This document shows positions 35,435 through 47,272 of a DNA stretch of 64,000 nt, piece by piece (position 1 is the stretch's first letter; the number at the start of each line of letters is the position of its first letter). The DNA is from Theristus sp. LFF4_11 (taxonomy: Eukaryota; Nematoda; Chromadorea; Monhysterida; Xyalidae). The position numbers were made by a program, and so were the translations under genes. The DNA is taken from positions 99,045 through 163,044 of the forward strand of contig JASANC010004853.1 in assembly GCA_030248135.1 (NCBI GenBank), in the 5' to 3' direction. Below the pieces are notes generated by a model that did no database searches, was not told the DNA's origin, and worked only from the letters and a program-made list of their open reading frames with translations.

Positions 35435-36784
35435 CAGTAGCGAAAGCGGGACCTCGGGTGAGGGGGGGTGTTTGCCTAATTTCAGAGGGGGGGGGTCAGG
35501 TGCCTTCTCGGTGAGGGGGGGGGGGTGCACGGGCAGCAAATTTTCCTGAGGGGGGGTGCACTGGCAGAAAAATTTCGTGAGGGGGGGTGCACGGGATCGC
35601 ACGGGTAATACCAAATTTTTGCCTCAGAAAAACACAGAAATTCTTGTAAAATACAGAATATTTTGTGCAAACAAGCTGCTTGTTTGGTCAGAAACAGCAA
35701 AATCTATGCAGGGACAGACACAAACGTCAAGAAAAATGCAAAAATTACGGTATTTTTGGAAAAAATTGAGAAGAGATTGACCACCGTGAGGGGGGGGGGG
35801 TGCGATCCCGTGTTTAATCGCGGGGGGGGGTGGGGGGGAGGTCTAGTACCCGTGTCAAGGTAAAGGGGGGGGAGGGGGGGTACACGGGTATCTGCCCGTG
35901 CACGGGCAGGATTTTCGGCTGAGGGGGGGGTGGACCCCCCCACCCCCCGCACTTTCGCTACTGGGGTGGACCTAGAGATGTAAGGGTCAAAAAAAAAATT
36001 TTTTTTTTTAATTTTTTTTTAAAAAAAAAAAGTAAAAAAAAATGAGCATTTTTTTTTTTATTTTTTTTATTAAAAATTTTTGAAATTTTTTCTTTAATGT
36101 GCCCTGAAAATGCCGTTTTTGGCATAATTTTTCGAAAGTTCAACAAAAATTTTCTTTGACTTTACCTTGTCACTTAGTCTTCAACGCTGCAGGTGGTATT
36201 CTGGATTGATTTATCGACTGTTTTCAGCCTTGGTGAGTGATGATCGACTCGCGCATTGAAGTACTTGAGCGTCGCAAAGGCTAGTTCAACAAATTCCGAT
36301 GTCGCTAAGGTGAGATAGAAGCAGAGAACTCACATTTACGCATCGTTTTTCAGGATCTCGAAAGGTGGAAATTGCACTGTCTGCCACTGCAAGCGTAACT
36401 TCGTTGGTTGCTCGTTGCTGTTTCGCCTCGTGTCGTCAGCGTGATCACACCGGTTTGTTGTGGAACTTGTTTCCATGTTATTTGAGGTGAATTGAGAGGC
36501 AAAACACGAGACGTGATGTCGTCGGTGGGAAAATGGGGTCGCCGAAACCAAGTCTGAAATTTTCACCCTCCTCCCATATGAGTGGGGGTCATATGGTAAG
36601 TCGGTGGCTCCTCAGATGGTGATATTCGGACTCCCTGAAAAATTCTGAACAACTTTCATTTTTAAAAAAAAAATTTTAAAAAAAAAATTTTTTTTTTTAA
36701 AAAAAGAAAAAAAATAGAAAATTTTTTTTTTCTTGACATCTCTAGGTGGACCCCCCCCCCAACCCCCCCGCACTTTCGCTACTG
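35435..36784. mobile_element. hAT-like element D (CAGTAGCGAAAG termini) carrying nested element E
   Basis: Inverted termini CAGTAGCGAAAGCGGG / GCACTTTCGCTACTG. The perfect 8-bp duplication AATCAGTC (35427-35434, 36785-36792) lies within family F sequence. The interior is built of G/C runs with repeated GTGCACGGGCAG-like units. A second copy of the right terminus ends at 35963, just before element E. Confidence 0.85.
35973..36744. mobile_element. hAT-like element E nested in D
   Basis: Termini TAGAGATGT / ACATCTCTA, A/T homopolymer-rich arms and the perfect 8-bp duplication GGTGGACC (35965-35972, 36745-36752). A non-coding centre of about 500 bp. Confidence 0.85.
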
Positions 36785-36839
36785 AATCAGTCGGTAAAAC
36801 GGCCCAAAATCGACTGCTAAAGGTTTTACGAGGTATAAT

Positions 36840-37881
36840 TAGGGTTAGGGGCTTTGAAAAAAAGAATTTTTTTTTATTTTTTTTTGTTTTTTTTTTTAAA
36901 TTTGGATTTTTTTTTTCAAACTTAAAAAAAATTTGAAAAATTTTTCTTCTACTTTGCTCTGAAAATTCGATTTATGGCATAATTTTTTGAAAGTTCAAAC
37001 CAAATTTTCTTCCCAACTTCTTTGTGTGCTTAGGTACATGTCATTATTTGGTCATTTTGACCGACGTACTCCATGTTTTTCGATTTGGATGACTTCCAGA
37101 GTCAATTTTTAGCGTTGAAATGACTTAACTGAATTGAAATATCGTTTCAGAAATCGTTTTCTTGCAACTTAGAACATGTTTTTTCAGTCGGTGGTAGGCC
37201 ATGAGATGAACATGATATTTTGTTGATTGGCGTATGTTATAGGTCTACAATGGAGTTGTGCGATATATTGTTAAACAATTGGAGCGGAGATGTTGGTTAA
37301 TACCACATCACACGACCGTTTTTCAGATACCCGATAACATGGCCACATGTTAAAACTTGCGTGCTGAGCTAAACTAACGTGTTAAACTTGCGTCTGTCAG
37401 TTGCCCGCAACGTGATCGCGAAATCATGGTACGTGTTTTCGATACGATGATTTGAAGAGTGGGCTCTCGCCATGTGGCAGATAGCATAGCTGGTTGAACC
37501 TGAAAGTAAGTGTCTTGGGGGGGGGGGCGACCGGGTCGACAGGGGTTGCCGACTTAGCTACAGCAAACAGGAATTTTTGAACACAGTCAAATTTTGGTAA
37601 TTTTCTAAAGAGGAACAACTAAGAACGGTTCAATATTCAAGTACACGTCGAAAATTGTCCTGTTTTACTGTTGAAAATGCAACTTTCCCTCTATGAAATG
37701 GACATAATTTTAATAAAACACGATTTTCGCTCTTATAGTTTTCCGGATCGTTCTGAAAATAGTCTAGATGAACTCAGCTCGACGAGACGCTTCGAACAAA
37801 CCTAACTTGTAAAAAAAATTTAAAAAAAAATTTTTTTTTAAATTTAAAAAAAAATTCGGATTTTTTTCCTCTCTAACCCTA
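36840..37881. mobile_element. hAT-like element, family G (copy 1, 1042 bp)
   Basis: Left end TAGGGTTAGGGGCTTTG, right end closing with CTCTAACCCTA. The perfect 8-bp duplication is GGTATAAT (36832-36839, 37882-37889). Near-identical copies are at 44687 and 46224. No long frame, so it must be mobilised in trans. Confidence 0.93.
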
Positions 37882-39361
37882 GGTATAATCAAAGAAAAAT
37901 TTTGTTGAACTTTTGAAAAATTGTGCCAAAATTGAGGTTTTCAGAGCATATTAGAGGAAAATTTTTCGAATTTTTTTTTTTAATCGGCATTTTTGTTTTT
38001 TTTTAATTACTTTTTTTTAAAAAAAATTTTTTTCATTTTTGTTTAACAACCCTAGGTACACCCCCCCAGAGCACCAGAGACCGTCGGGTGGGGGGGGTGG
38101 GGGGGCACCGTGCCACCCCCCTAAAACCGGGCACCCCCCCCATCGGACTAGGGTTGTTAAACAAAAATGAAAATTTTTTTTAAAAAAAAAGTGACTAAAA
38201 AAACAAAAATGCCGATTTTTAAAAAAAAATTCGAAAAATTTTCCTCTAATATGCTCTGAAAACCTCAATTTTGGCACAATTTTTCGAAAGTTCAACAAAA
38301 ATTTTCTTTGATTATACCTCGTAAAACCTTTAGCAGTCGATTTTGGGCCGTTTTACCGACTGATTTTAGGCTTCGACAACATCTGCGATAAAGTTTTTGA
38401 GCGTCCCAAAGCTTAGCCTACCATTTCCGATGCAGATAAGGTGACGATTCGCCTCGCAGAGCGTCCGATTGTGCTCGCTGCTCCGTTTGCAAGCGCTACG
38501 TTGTCTGGTTGCTGCTTCGTGTCGTGTCGTCGCGACACCATCAGAAGAACTGATCGAATTTCTTGTTCTTGTTCTTGTTCTTGTTCTTGTTCTTTATTTC
38601 TCTTTGTGATTCAACTATCCCCGAAAGCAAATCAAAAGAAAGCAACTATGTGATCAACTCGAGCCTAACAAAACGCCTCAAAACAACAGAATGCCTCAAA
38701 GTAAGTGGAATCAAAAAGGAAATGACATGAAAATGTCCGGTTTTTAGGTGAAATGTCAACACAACTGAGAAAAGTCAACCGAAACAAACATTGGAACACT
38801 ACAACACAGTCGAGACACGACACTACAAAACAAAACAAACCGACTCTGACAGTCAGATTGAAACTGAAACTGTTGATTAAAAAAACTAAGACAAAATAAA
38901 TTTAAATTTGGTTGGTAAATTACGAGTCCGTCGAATCGCTGGTTCACGAAAAACCACATCGTATGAAGTCACGAATAACCACACCATAGCTGTCGCAGCA
39001 CACGCACACAAAGCGAATCACTGACGGGCACGAGCACACAAATGAAGCAAAATCAAGTAAGCGGCTGTCACAATCTCGACCGTTTGGGGCAAGTTGTCTG
39101 GAACTATCGAGATGGAAAATTAGATACTATAGACCTAATTTTGTGATTGAAGATGTTGACGAGAGAGGTTGGCAAGAGAATTTGTAATTTACATTAAAAG
39201 TTCGTGAGAAGCGAGAAGCATTTGGACAGACAGGGTCAAGCCGGCGGAACTCCAATACAAAAAATTAAAATGAATTGATTTGAGACTGAGATTGACGCGA
39301 ATGAAAGACGCATCCCTTTAAAGCGGAAGTTTTCGGGAAGGAAGCGGACTCTCCTGTAGAT

Positions 39362-42319
39362 TTATGTCAAAATTGTCGAGTATTTTGATTGAGCGAATTT
39401 CAACACAAGGTCACGGTCTCTCAGCAACAGAGATTTCCTGAAAGTAGTGACTGAAGTGGAGGCAACCGTAGCTTGACTCAATGAATTCCAGAGAACAACA
39501 ATTCTCGTTCCCCAGAAATTTTTGCGGATGGACGTATTTACCATCGGAACCTTCAACCTAAGAGAGTGACCCCTGGTGCCAATTTCTCCTTCATGAACTT
39601 GAAAGAACTCCACAGACTCGGGGATATGGCATTTATGTGTGAGAACCTTATAAACTAAAACTAAATCTGAAATTATGCGCTGGACGAAAAGCGGCAGAAG
39701 CTGGAGGTCGTCCATTCTTTTCTGGTAACTATCACCTAAATCAACTCCTTGAACGTATTTGGTGAAACTTCGTTGAACGGATTCTACTCTTCTGCAGTCC
39801 CCTATTAACGACGGCGACCAGACGCTGGGGCAAAAAGTTAATCTTGGAACAATCACCGTTTTAAACAGTTTCAGCTGAAGATTTTGGGTTTTTACTCTGA
39901 GACATCTAGACATCAACCCACAACCACTTCGTGATTTAGCTACAACCCTTGTAATGTGTTCTTTAAAAGTTAAATTACTGTCCATGATGACTCCCAAGTC
40001 TCTGACCGTTGATTGATGCTCAATTTCGTTCCCATCTATGTAGTATTTGAAACCAGGGTTGAGACGCGATTGAATATGCAAGCAAACAGTTTTGTTTACA
40101 GAGAGTTTGAGCTTGTTGCTTTGCATCCAATCATTTATAGCATCTATGTCCTCCTGAAGTAGGGAGCGGTCGTAGTCAGACGACACTTCTTTATATAGCT
40201 TAACGTCGTCAGCGTAGATAAACATCTTACTGTGTTTTATCACTGATGGGAGGTCATTTATGAATAGCGCAAAAAGAATAGGTCCCAAGACTGAACCCTG
40301 AGAAACTCCTGAAGTCACCCTACACGATTTTGACCGCATTCCACCTACCTTAACTGTTTGTGAACGCTCGCAGAGGTAAGCGCCAACCCATTGGATCAAA
40401 ACTTCATCAAATCCAAAGGTGCCCAGTTTCTCTAGGAGAATTTTGTGATTCACTGTGTCGAAAGCTTTAGAAATATCTAGATAAATGACATCAACTGGAT
40501 AATTACAATCCCAACTGCGTGTCCAATCATTCAAGCAGCATAATAGCTGCATTTCAACGCTACGCCCAGGGAGAAAGCCGAACTGAAATGGCGACAGTAC
40601 CGAATTTTCAACACAAAATTTTAAGATTCTATCCTTCAATAAGCCCTCGAAGATTTTGCACAAATTGGATGTCAATGACACAGGGCGGTAATCCACGAGG
40701 TTTGGACTACGTCCCTTTTTGGGAATTGGTTGAACGATCGCGGATCTCCAATTAGGCGGAACATCCGACAAGAAGAGCGACGCATTGAATATCGAAGCTA
40801 AAGGCTCGGCCAAAAAAACAGCCAATTTTTTCAAGAAGATACCTGGGATTGCGTCTGGACCAACTGATGATTTATTCTTTAGTCGTCTAAGTGAATTGAA
40901 GACCTCCCTTTCGGTGAAATGACTGAGTGTGCTACGCGTGGCAACACTATCCAATCGGGTGTTATCGTGAGTCTCCCTCTCTTCAAAAATCGAGCTAAAA
41001 AACTCACTGAAACCATCAGCCTTCTCCTTATCTGTAAACAAATGCGTTCCGTTCTTGTCCATTAACACTGGAAGAGTGTTATTGTCAGAGAACTTACTCT
41101 TTACGTAAGTCCAAATTTTTTTTGGATCGGGGCTCGATAGTGCGGATTTTTCAGCCAGATATGCTTCGCGGCGTCTTCGTTTGTTAATCAACTTATTTAC
41201 AGCTCTGAGTGACAAGAACTGGTTTATATTTCTTTTGGAAGGGTTTTTAAATCGTTTTTTTTAATCACATCTGAGTATTCAGGAGCCGTTGAAGAGCTGG
41301 GCTCCAGGTTTGCTGTCTGCCTGATCGATTGGATATTCTAGCGATTGGAACAAAAGAGCGTATGAGGAAACGACAAGTTTCTTCGAACTTCCAGCACATG
41401 GAAGTTGCATCCGGACAGTTACTGAAAAACAGGGACCAACTACCCAGTACATTTTCGCTTTGCTCATTTTGCGGATCTGGTGAAATTTGCGACGTCAGGA
41501 AATGACGCAAATCATCCCAGTTGGTTTTTTTGAAGTCCCGAAATCGTGTCATATGGGACTTCTTACTCGGACAAATAGTGACTGCAGAAATGAGTCTAAT
41601 AGATAGATGGTCGCTGAACGAATCATCCGGTCCAAAGGGGCTTGCCAACTCCAAATGGTCCACAAAACATTTCGACGACAGAAAAACGAGATCCAAAAAG
41701 TTTCGTCCTCTCGTCGGTTTATCTACTACTTGCTCTAACCCTAAGTCTGCCATAAAGTTCACAAATTCTCGACTAACCTTAGAAATGTTTGTTCTCAAAT
41801 TGGTATCCCAAAACACATCGGGAAAATTAAAGTCCCCGAAAATAAACGCTCCTAAACCAACTTCAGACTGAATTCGGAGTGTATCCAAGAACAGGTTCCA
41901 GGAATTTCCCCCAAAGTAATCAATCGTGGTGGACGATACATTATTCCCAAGCCAAAGCACTTCTTATTGATAAAAAATTCAAGACTGAGAAATTCAAAAT
42001 CTGCACACGTGTGAGTTTTAGCTGTATCCAAAGTCGCATTAATCCCAATTGGCACTAAACATAAGATCCCACCACCTCGAGTTCCCGTCATCCGATCTAA
42101 TCGAAACACTTGAAAATCTCCATTTTTACTTAAAATTGCGTCAGAAACCGTTGAGTCAAGCCACGTTTCCACAAAGATGTATATTGTAGATTTGCTATCC
42201 ATATCAGTCAACCACTCCAAAGCCTCCCGTCTACCCGAAGAGAGTAGCGACCTTGCGTTACAGAAATAGAAAGACAATTTTTTATTTTCACTTCCCAGTA
42301 ACGGTCTGTTTCCATTCAC
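39362..42319 (-). pseudogene. LINE ORF2: endonuclease plus reverse transcriptase, frameshifted
   Basis: Minus-strand segments are 42319-41852 (endonuclease N-terminal half, VETWLDS, GTRGGGIL), 41960-41265 (endonuclease C-terminal half, FIFGDFNFPDVFWD, SDHLSIRL) and 41215-39362 (617 codons: reverse transcriptase with PIPKKGR, YRPVSLTS, YLDISKAFDTVNH, SQGSVLGPILFALFINDLP and the catalytic FIYADDVKLY). Two frame changes, near 41,950 and 41,250, separate the parts. The domain order and motifs place it in the CR1/Jockey group. Confidence 0.93.
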
Positions 42320-42340
42320 GCCAACAAGAGAGCCGCGGAC

Positions 42341-43369
42341 CTAACCCTGCCCATCGGGGACTGGACCAGATTGTGACAGCTCGCGATCCATCCTGTCAGT
42401 GAGACCGATGTCGAAGGGGAAAGAATAGAACTGCATGCGCCAACCGGATCCAGAACTGTTGGGCACCCTTTCGTAGATGGCGTGCGCATCAGTCCCGGAT
42501 CCCCTCAGCACAAACGTCCTACCCCTCCCCCTGAATCGCTCACGAACATGATGGAGCACGTCCCTAGCACGAAAGTCAATCACCCGCTGAACATGGGTCA
42601 GATCCGCTCGAACAAAGCACTTAGCTGTCTGCTGTGATCGTCCTGCGTTCAGCGCCGCTGCTGCGTCCTTGCCCATCAACAGCTCCTTTGTGCGCCCCTC
42701 ATCGTCAATCAACACCTTGAGCGGACGAGGTCGAGTGCGGCGACCACCAGAACGCGTCGCGTCAGCAAATGTGGCAACGGAGCCCATCCGAAAACATTCG
42801 CGCACCGACGTCGGCGCTCCGCCCAGCTGCGCCACCAAAGCTCTGACCGCCGCCAGTTCCGGATTGAGTTCCGGGTCACCGCGACTTGCCTCAGTTGCTG
42901 TGAACGGCGGCTGCTCTTCTTGCAGGTTCTCAATGACGCAATTGTTTTTCTTTTTCTGCCGCTGCGTCACTTCATCCTGTGTCGCGAAGTCACGGCGAGC
43001 CGCTTGGTCGATAATGAAGAATTCTTGAGTGTCAGGGGGCAGCGCAGCCAAATGCGCCGGTGGCCGGCCGTACGAAGGGTCGATTGTCGATTCATCCGGA
43101 GTTTTGCCCGAGTTCTGTTGCCACTCTTTTAGTTCCCGAAGCAAAGTCGCATTTTCTTCACGCTGCTGCTTCATTTCTTCAAGTAGTTTTGTCACGAGAT
43201 CAACCAGTCGCAATAAAGTTTGATTCACATTTGCAGATTCAGAATCCGGGTTTTTGTTTTCAGGATTTTTATTCGGCATTATTTTCGATTGTTTTGTCGT
43301 TTTCGAATTATCTGGACTGAATGCCACTGCAAGCGCTCGTTTTCGTTCTGATTTTCGCGTTGACGACAT
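42341..43369 (-). CDS. LINE ORF1 protein (342 aa)
   Basis: An intact frame at the 5' end of the LINE, ending 22 bp before ORF2. It has a basic N-terminus (RKSERKRALAVAF), a coiled-coil stretch around residues 50-85 (LVTKLLEEMKQQREENATLL), and a C-terminal half with a pattern like the RRM-plus-C-terminal-domain ORF1 proteins (FVRADLTHVQRVIDFRARD). No CCHC knuckle is seen. The presumed role is binding the element RNA in a ribonucleoprotein particle (family knowledge, not shown by sequence alone). Confidence 0.8.
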   Translation of the reverse strand: MSSTRKSERKRALAVAFSPDNSKTTKQSKIMPNKNPENKNPDSESANVNQTLLRLVDLVTKLLEEMKQQREENATLLRELKEWQQNSGKTPDESTIDPSYGRPPAHLAALPPDTQEFFIIDQAARRDFATQDEVTQRQKKKNNCVIENLQEEQPPFTATEASRGDPELNPELAAVRALVAQLGGAPTSVRECFRMGSVATFADATRSGGRRTRPRPLKVLIDDEGRTKELLMGKDAAAALNAGRSQQTAKCFVRADLTHVQRVIDFRARDVLHHVRERFRGRGRTFVLRGSGTDAHAIYERVPNSSGSGWRMQFYSFPFDIGLTDRMDRELSQSGPVPDGQG

Positions 43370-43743
43370 GCGCTATCCGATAAATCTGGAATATATGAGG
43401 CACCGCAAAGTCGGGCCTCAAGTTTATGGGTAAAAACCTTCAAAAGGCGGTATGTTTGTCTTCACTTTAGCATTAGCTTAGCTGGGGACAATTAGTGACG
43501 TTTTGGAGGTCAAAACACAAGAAGAGGCATGGTGACGGTTTGGAAAAGGGGTAATTGAGGTCACCAAAACAAAATTTGCAAAGTTCCGCCATACGGGAGT
43601 CATTCGGGAGGCGCTTGCATATCATATGTGGTTCTTCGGACTTCCTGATTGATTTAGCACAACTTTGATTTTTGAATTTTTTTTTTAATTAAAAAAAAAA
43701 CAAAAATGACGATTTTTGTTTTTTTAACAACCCTACATCTGAC

Positions 43744-44216
43744 CCCCCCTCGAAAATTTGGCCGACACCCCCCCACACCCCCATGAAATTTTGTCTGGCG
43801 GAGACCCCCCCCCAAAATTTTCCGTACACCCTAAAATTTTTTTCGAAAATCATGATTTTTTGTCTATAAAGCAGTACCGTGGGCCCAAAACAATTTTCGA
43901 AGGGGGGGGTGGTGCCGTGGGGGGGGTGCCGACCAAAAAGTGAGGGGGGGGGCGGGGGGGCCAACCTATGGTAACGTGGGACCCCCCCCCACATGGGGGT
44001 CCCATGGGGGGTGCATTTTTTCAAAATTTTCTGTGGGGGGGGGTCCACGGTGGTCCCCACCTTCCCCCCACCCCCCCCATGATAATTTTTCGCTCAAATT
44101 TTGAAGGAAAAACGCTAAATTTTGCTGCAAAATTGTTGAAATTACAATGAAGATGGTCAAGTTATCATATATTCAGCTTATATTATGGACTTTATAGACA
44201 AAACATCATGATTTTC
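43744..44216. repeat. Homopolymer G/C-run repeat, family H
   Basis: Alternating runs of 7-10 C or G joined by AAAATTTT-containing linkers (TCGAAAATTTG, CAAAATTTTC), then a segment (ATGATAATTTTTCGCTCAAA to AAACATCATGATTTTCGAA) that recurs inverted at about 45985-46195. Boundaries and transposon class cannot be determined. Confidence 0.55.
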
Positions 44217-44673
44217 GAAAAACATTTTTTTTTAAAAAATCGGCATTTTTGTTTTTTTTTTAATCATTTTTTTTTAAAAAAAAAAATTTTCATTTTTGTT
44301 TAACAACCCTAGTCTGGTTGCTGCTTCGTGTCGTGTCGTCGCGACACCATCAGAAGAATTGATCGAATTTCAAGGCGGTATGTTTGTCTTCACTTTAGCA
44401 TTAGCTTAGCTGGGGACAATTAGTGACGTTTTGGAGGTCAAAACACAAGAAGAGGCATGGTGACGGTTTGGAAAAGGGGTAATTGAGGTCACCAAAACAA
44501 AATCTGCAAAGTTCCGCCATACGGGTGTCATTCGGGAGGCGCTTGCATATCATATGTGGTTCTTCGGACTCCCTGATTGATTTAGCACAACTTTGATTTT
44601 TGAAATTTTTTATTTTTTTTTTAATTTTTTTTTAAACAAAAATGACGATTTTTGTTTTTTTTTAACAACCCTA
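44217..44673. mobile_element. Family F, rearranged fragments (copy 4)
   Basis: A forward right end (to about 44311, closing AACAACCCTA) is fused to the inner and distal part of an inverted F copy ending AACAACCCTA at 44673. It preserves the sequence GATCGAATTTCAAGGCGGTA at the position where the LINE entered copy 3. Confidence 0.7.
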
Positions 44674-44686
44674 CCCACCCCCCACC

Positions 44687-45739
44687 TAGGGTTAGGGGCT
44701 TTGAAAAAAAAATTTTTTTTTATTTTTTTTCGTTTTTTTTTTAAAAAAAAATTTGGATTTTTTTTTCAAACTTAAAAAAAAAATTTGAAAATTTTTTCTT
44801 CTACTTTGCTCTGAAAATTCGATTTATGGCATAATTTTTTGAAAGTTCAAACCAAATTTTCTTCCCAACTTCTTTGTGTGCTTAGGTGAATGTCATTATT
44901 TGGTCATTTTGACCGACGTACTCCATGTTTTTCGATTTGGATGACTTCTAGAGTCAATTTTTAGCGTTGAAATGACTTAACTGAATTGAAATATCGTTTC
45001 AGAAATCGTTTTCTTGCAACTTAGAACATGTTTTTCAGTCGGTAGGCCATGAGATGAACATGATATCTTGTTGATTGGCGTATGTTATAGGTCTACAATG
45101 GAGTTGTGCGATATATTGTTAAACAATTTGAGCGGAGATGTTGGTTAATACCACATCACACGACCGTTTTTCAGATACCCGATAACATGGCCACATGTTA
45201 AAACTTGCGTGCTGAGCTAAACTAACGTGTTAAACTTGCGTCTGTCAGTTGCCCGCAACGTGATCGCGAAATCATGGTACGTGTTTTCGATACGATGATT
45301 TGAAGAGTGGGCTCTCGCCATGTGGCAGATAGCATAGCTGGTTGAACCTGAAAGTAAGTGTCTTGGGGGGGGGGGGCGACCGGGTCGACAGGGGTTGCCG
45401 ACTTAGCTACAGCAAACAGGAATTTTTGAACACAGTCAAATTTTGGTAATTTTCTAAAGAGGAACCACTAAGAACGGTTCAATATTCAAGTACACGTGAA
45501 AAATTGCCCTGTTTTACTGTTGAAAATGCAACTTTCCCTCTATGAAATGGACATAATTTCAATAAAACACGATTTTCGCTCTTATAGTTTCCCGGATCGT
45601 TCTGAAAATAGTCTAGATGAACTCAGCTCGACGAGACGCTTCGAACAAACCTAACTTGTAAAAAAAAATTTTTTTTAAAAAAAAAATTTTTTTTTTAATT
45701 AAAAAAAAAAAATCCGGATTTTTTTTCCCCCTAACCCTA
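44687..45739. mobile_element. hAT-like element, family G (copy 2, 1053 bp)
   Basis: Termini TAGGGTTAGGGGCTTTG / CCCCCTAACCCTA. The perfect 8-bp duplication is CCCCCACC (44679-44686, 45740-45747). Aligned by eye it differs from copies 1 and 3 mainly in homopolymer lengths and a few substitutions. Confidence 0.93.
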
Positions 45740-46223
45740 CCCCCACCCCCCCGTAATGCATCATTATTAAAACAGCTGCATCTGCAGTTCCGGTGCTCCT
45801 CCTCCATAACACATGAAAGAAAAAAATGCAAAAACTAAATTGATTATTTTCACCTTATCAAAAAGGCTTGGCTTAGGATTAGGATTAGGTTTAGGATTAG
45901 GAACCTACAACGACTCAATACAAGCAACCTCAGATCAAAAATCAAAAAAATCACTTTTAAGAATGTATACAAATCCACCCCCCCCTACATGGACCTAAGT
46001 AACAGTGACACCCCCCAAAAATTTTCTCGGACCACCCAAAAATCATGAATTTTTGTTCAAAAATCATGATTTTTTGTCTTTAAAGTCCATAATATAAGCT
46101 AAATATATGATAACTTGACATTCTTCATTGTAATTTCAAAGATTTTGCAGCAAAATATAGCGTTTTTCCTTAATTTAAGCGAAAAAATCTCATGGGTGGG
46201 GTGGGGGCCGGGGGGTGTGCACC
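45740..46223. repeat. Spacer with telomere-like array and inverted family-H segment
   Basis: At 45873-45901 there is a short degenerate array of TTAGGA/TTAGGT hexamers. From about 45985 to 46195 an inverted copy of the second half of family H is present (CCACCCAAAAATCATGAATT and following). No gene. Confidence 0.6.
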
Positions 46224-47272
46224 TAGGGTTAGGGGCTTTGAAAAAAAATTTTTTTTTTATTTTTTTTTTCGTTTTTTTTTTTTAAAAATTTGGATTTTTT
46301 TTTTCAAACTTAAAAAAAAAATTTGAAAATTTTTTCTTCTACTTTGCTCTGAAAATTCGATTTATGGCATAATTTTTTGAAAGTTCAAACCAAATTTTCT
46401 TCCCAACTTCTTTGTGTGCTTAGGTAAATGTCATTATTTGGTCATTTTGACCGACGTACTCCATGTTTTTCGATTTGGATGACTTCTAGAGTCAATTTTT
46501 AGCGTTGAAATGACTTAACTGAATTGAAATATCGTTTCAGAAATCGTTTTCTTGCAACTTAGAACATGTTTTTCAGTCGGTAGGCCATGAGATGAACATG
46601 ATATCTTGTTGATTGGCGTATGTTATAGGTCTACAATGGAGTTGTGCGATATATTGTTAAACAATTTGAGCGGAGATGTTGGTTAATACCACATCACACG
46701 ACCGTTTTTCAGATACCCGATAACATGGCCACATGTTAAAACTTGCGTGCTGAGCTAAACTAACGTGTTAAACTTGCGTCTGTCAGTTGCCCGCAACGTG
46801 ATCGCGAAATCATGGTACGTGTTTTCGATACGATGATTTGAAAAGTGGGCTCTCGCCATGTGGCAGATAGCATAGCTGGTTGAACCTGAAAGTAAGTGTC
46901 TTGGGGGGGTGCGACCGGGTCGACAGGGGTTGCCGACTTAGCTACAGCAAACAGGAATTTTTGAACACAGTCAAATTTTGGTAATTTTCTAAAGAGGAAC
47001 CACTAAGAACGGTTCAATATTCAAGTACACGTGAAAAATTGCCCTGTTTTACTGTTGAAAATGCAACTTTCCCTCTATGAAATGGACATAATTTCAATAA
47101 AACACGATTTTCGCTCTTATAGTTTCCCGGATCGTTCTGAAAATAGTCTAGATGAACTCAGCTCGACGAGACGCTTCGAACGAACCTAACTTGTAAAAAA
47201 AATTTTTTTTTTAAAAAAAAATTTTTTTTTTAATTTAAAAAAAAATCCGGATTTTTTTTTCCCCTAACCCTA
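46224..47272. mobile_element. hAT-like element, family G (copy 3, 1049 bp)
   Basis: Same termini as copies 1 and 2. The perfect 8-bp duplication is TGTGCACC (46216-46223, 47273-47280). Confidence 0.93.

Larger units (their letters stand above)
34929..38054. mobile_element. Family F (copy 2), interrupted by elements D(+E) and G
   Basis: Starts TAGGGTTGTTAA and ends TTTAACAACCCTA, with perfect 8-bp GGTACACC on both sides (34921-34928, 38055-38062). Removing the D insertion (35435-36784) and the G insertion (36840-37881), each with one copy of its own target duplication, leaves a contiguous F element comparable to copy 1. Confidence 0.88.
38563..43440 (-). mobile_element. CR1/Jockey-group non-LTR retrotransposon (LINE), about 4.9 kb
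   Basis: On the minus strand it carries ORF1, then an ORF2 with apurinic-type endonuclease and reverse transcriptase, and ends in a (AAGAAC)n microsatellite tail (plus-strand (GTTCTT)n at about 38563-38592). Its 5' and 3' limits come from comparing the split F copy with an intact F sequence near 44360. The target duplication is very short (about TTC). ORF1 is open but ORF2 is broken, so this copy is recently inserted yet inactive. Confidence 0.9.
38149..43735. mobile_element. Family F (copy 3, inverted), split by a LINE
   Basis: TAGGGTTGTTAAAC at the left and TTTTTAACAACCCTA at the right. Flanks CATCGGAC and CATCTGAC match at 7 of 8 bases. The element is in inverse orientation to copies 1 and 2. 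It is interrupted in its centre by the LINE at about 38563-43440; the uninterrupted sequence is seen at about 44360-44375. Confidence 0.85.

Noticed and set aside
43369..43735. Possible host gene promoter upstream of LINE ORF1
   Set aside because: This sequence is the LINE 5' end followed by the distal half of the split family-F element.
45873..45901. TTAGGA/TTAGGT array as an interstitial telomere
   Set aside because: Only about five degenerate hexamers; too short to call telomeric, and the nearby TAGGGTTAGGG ends are transposon termini with target duplications.
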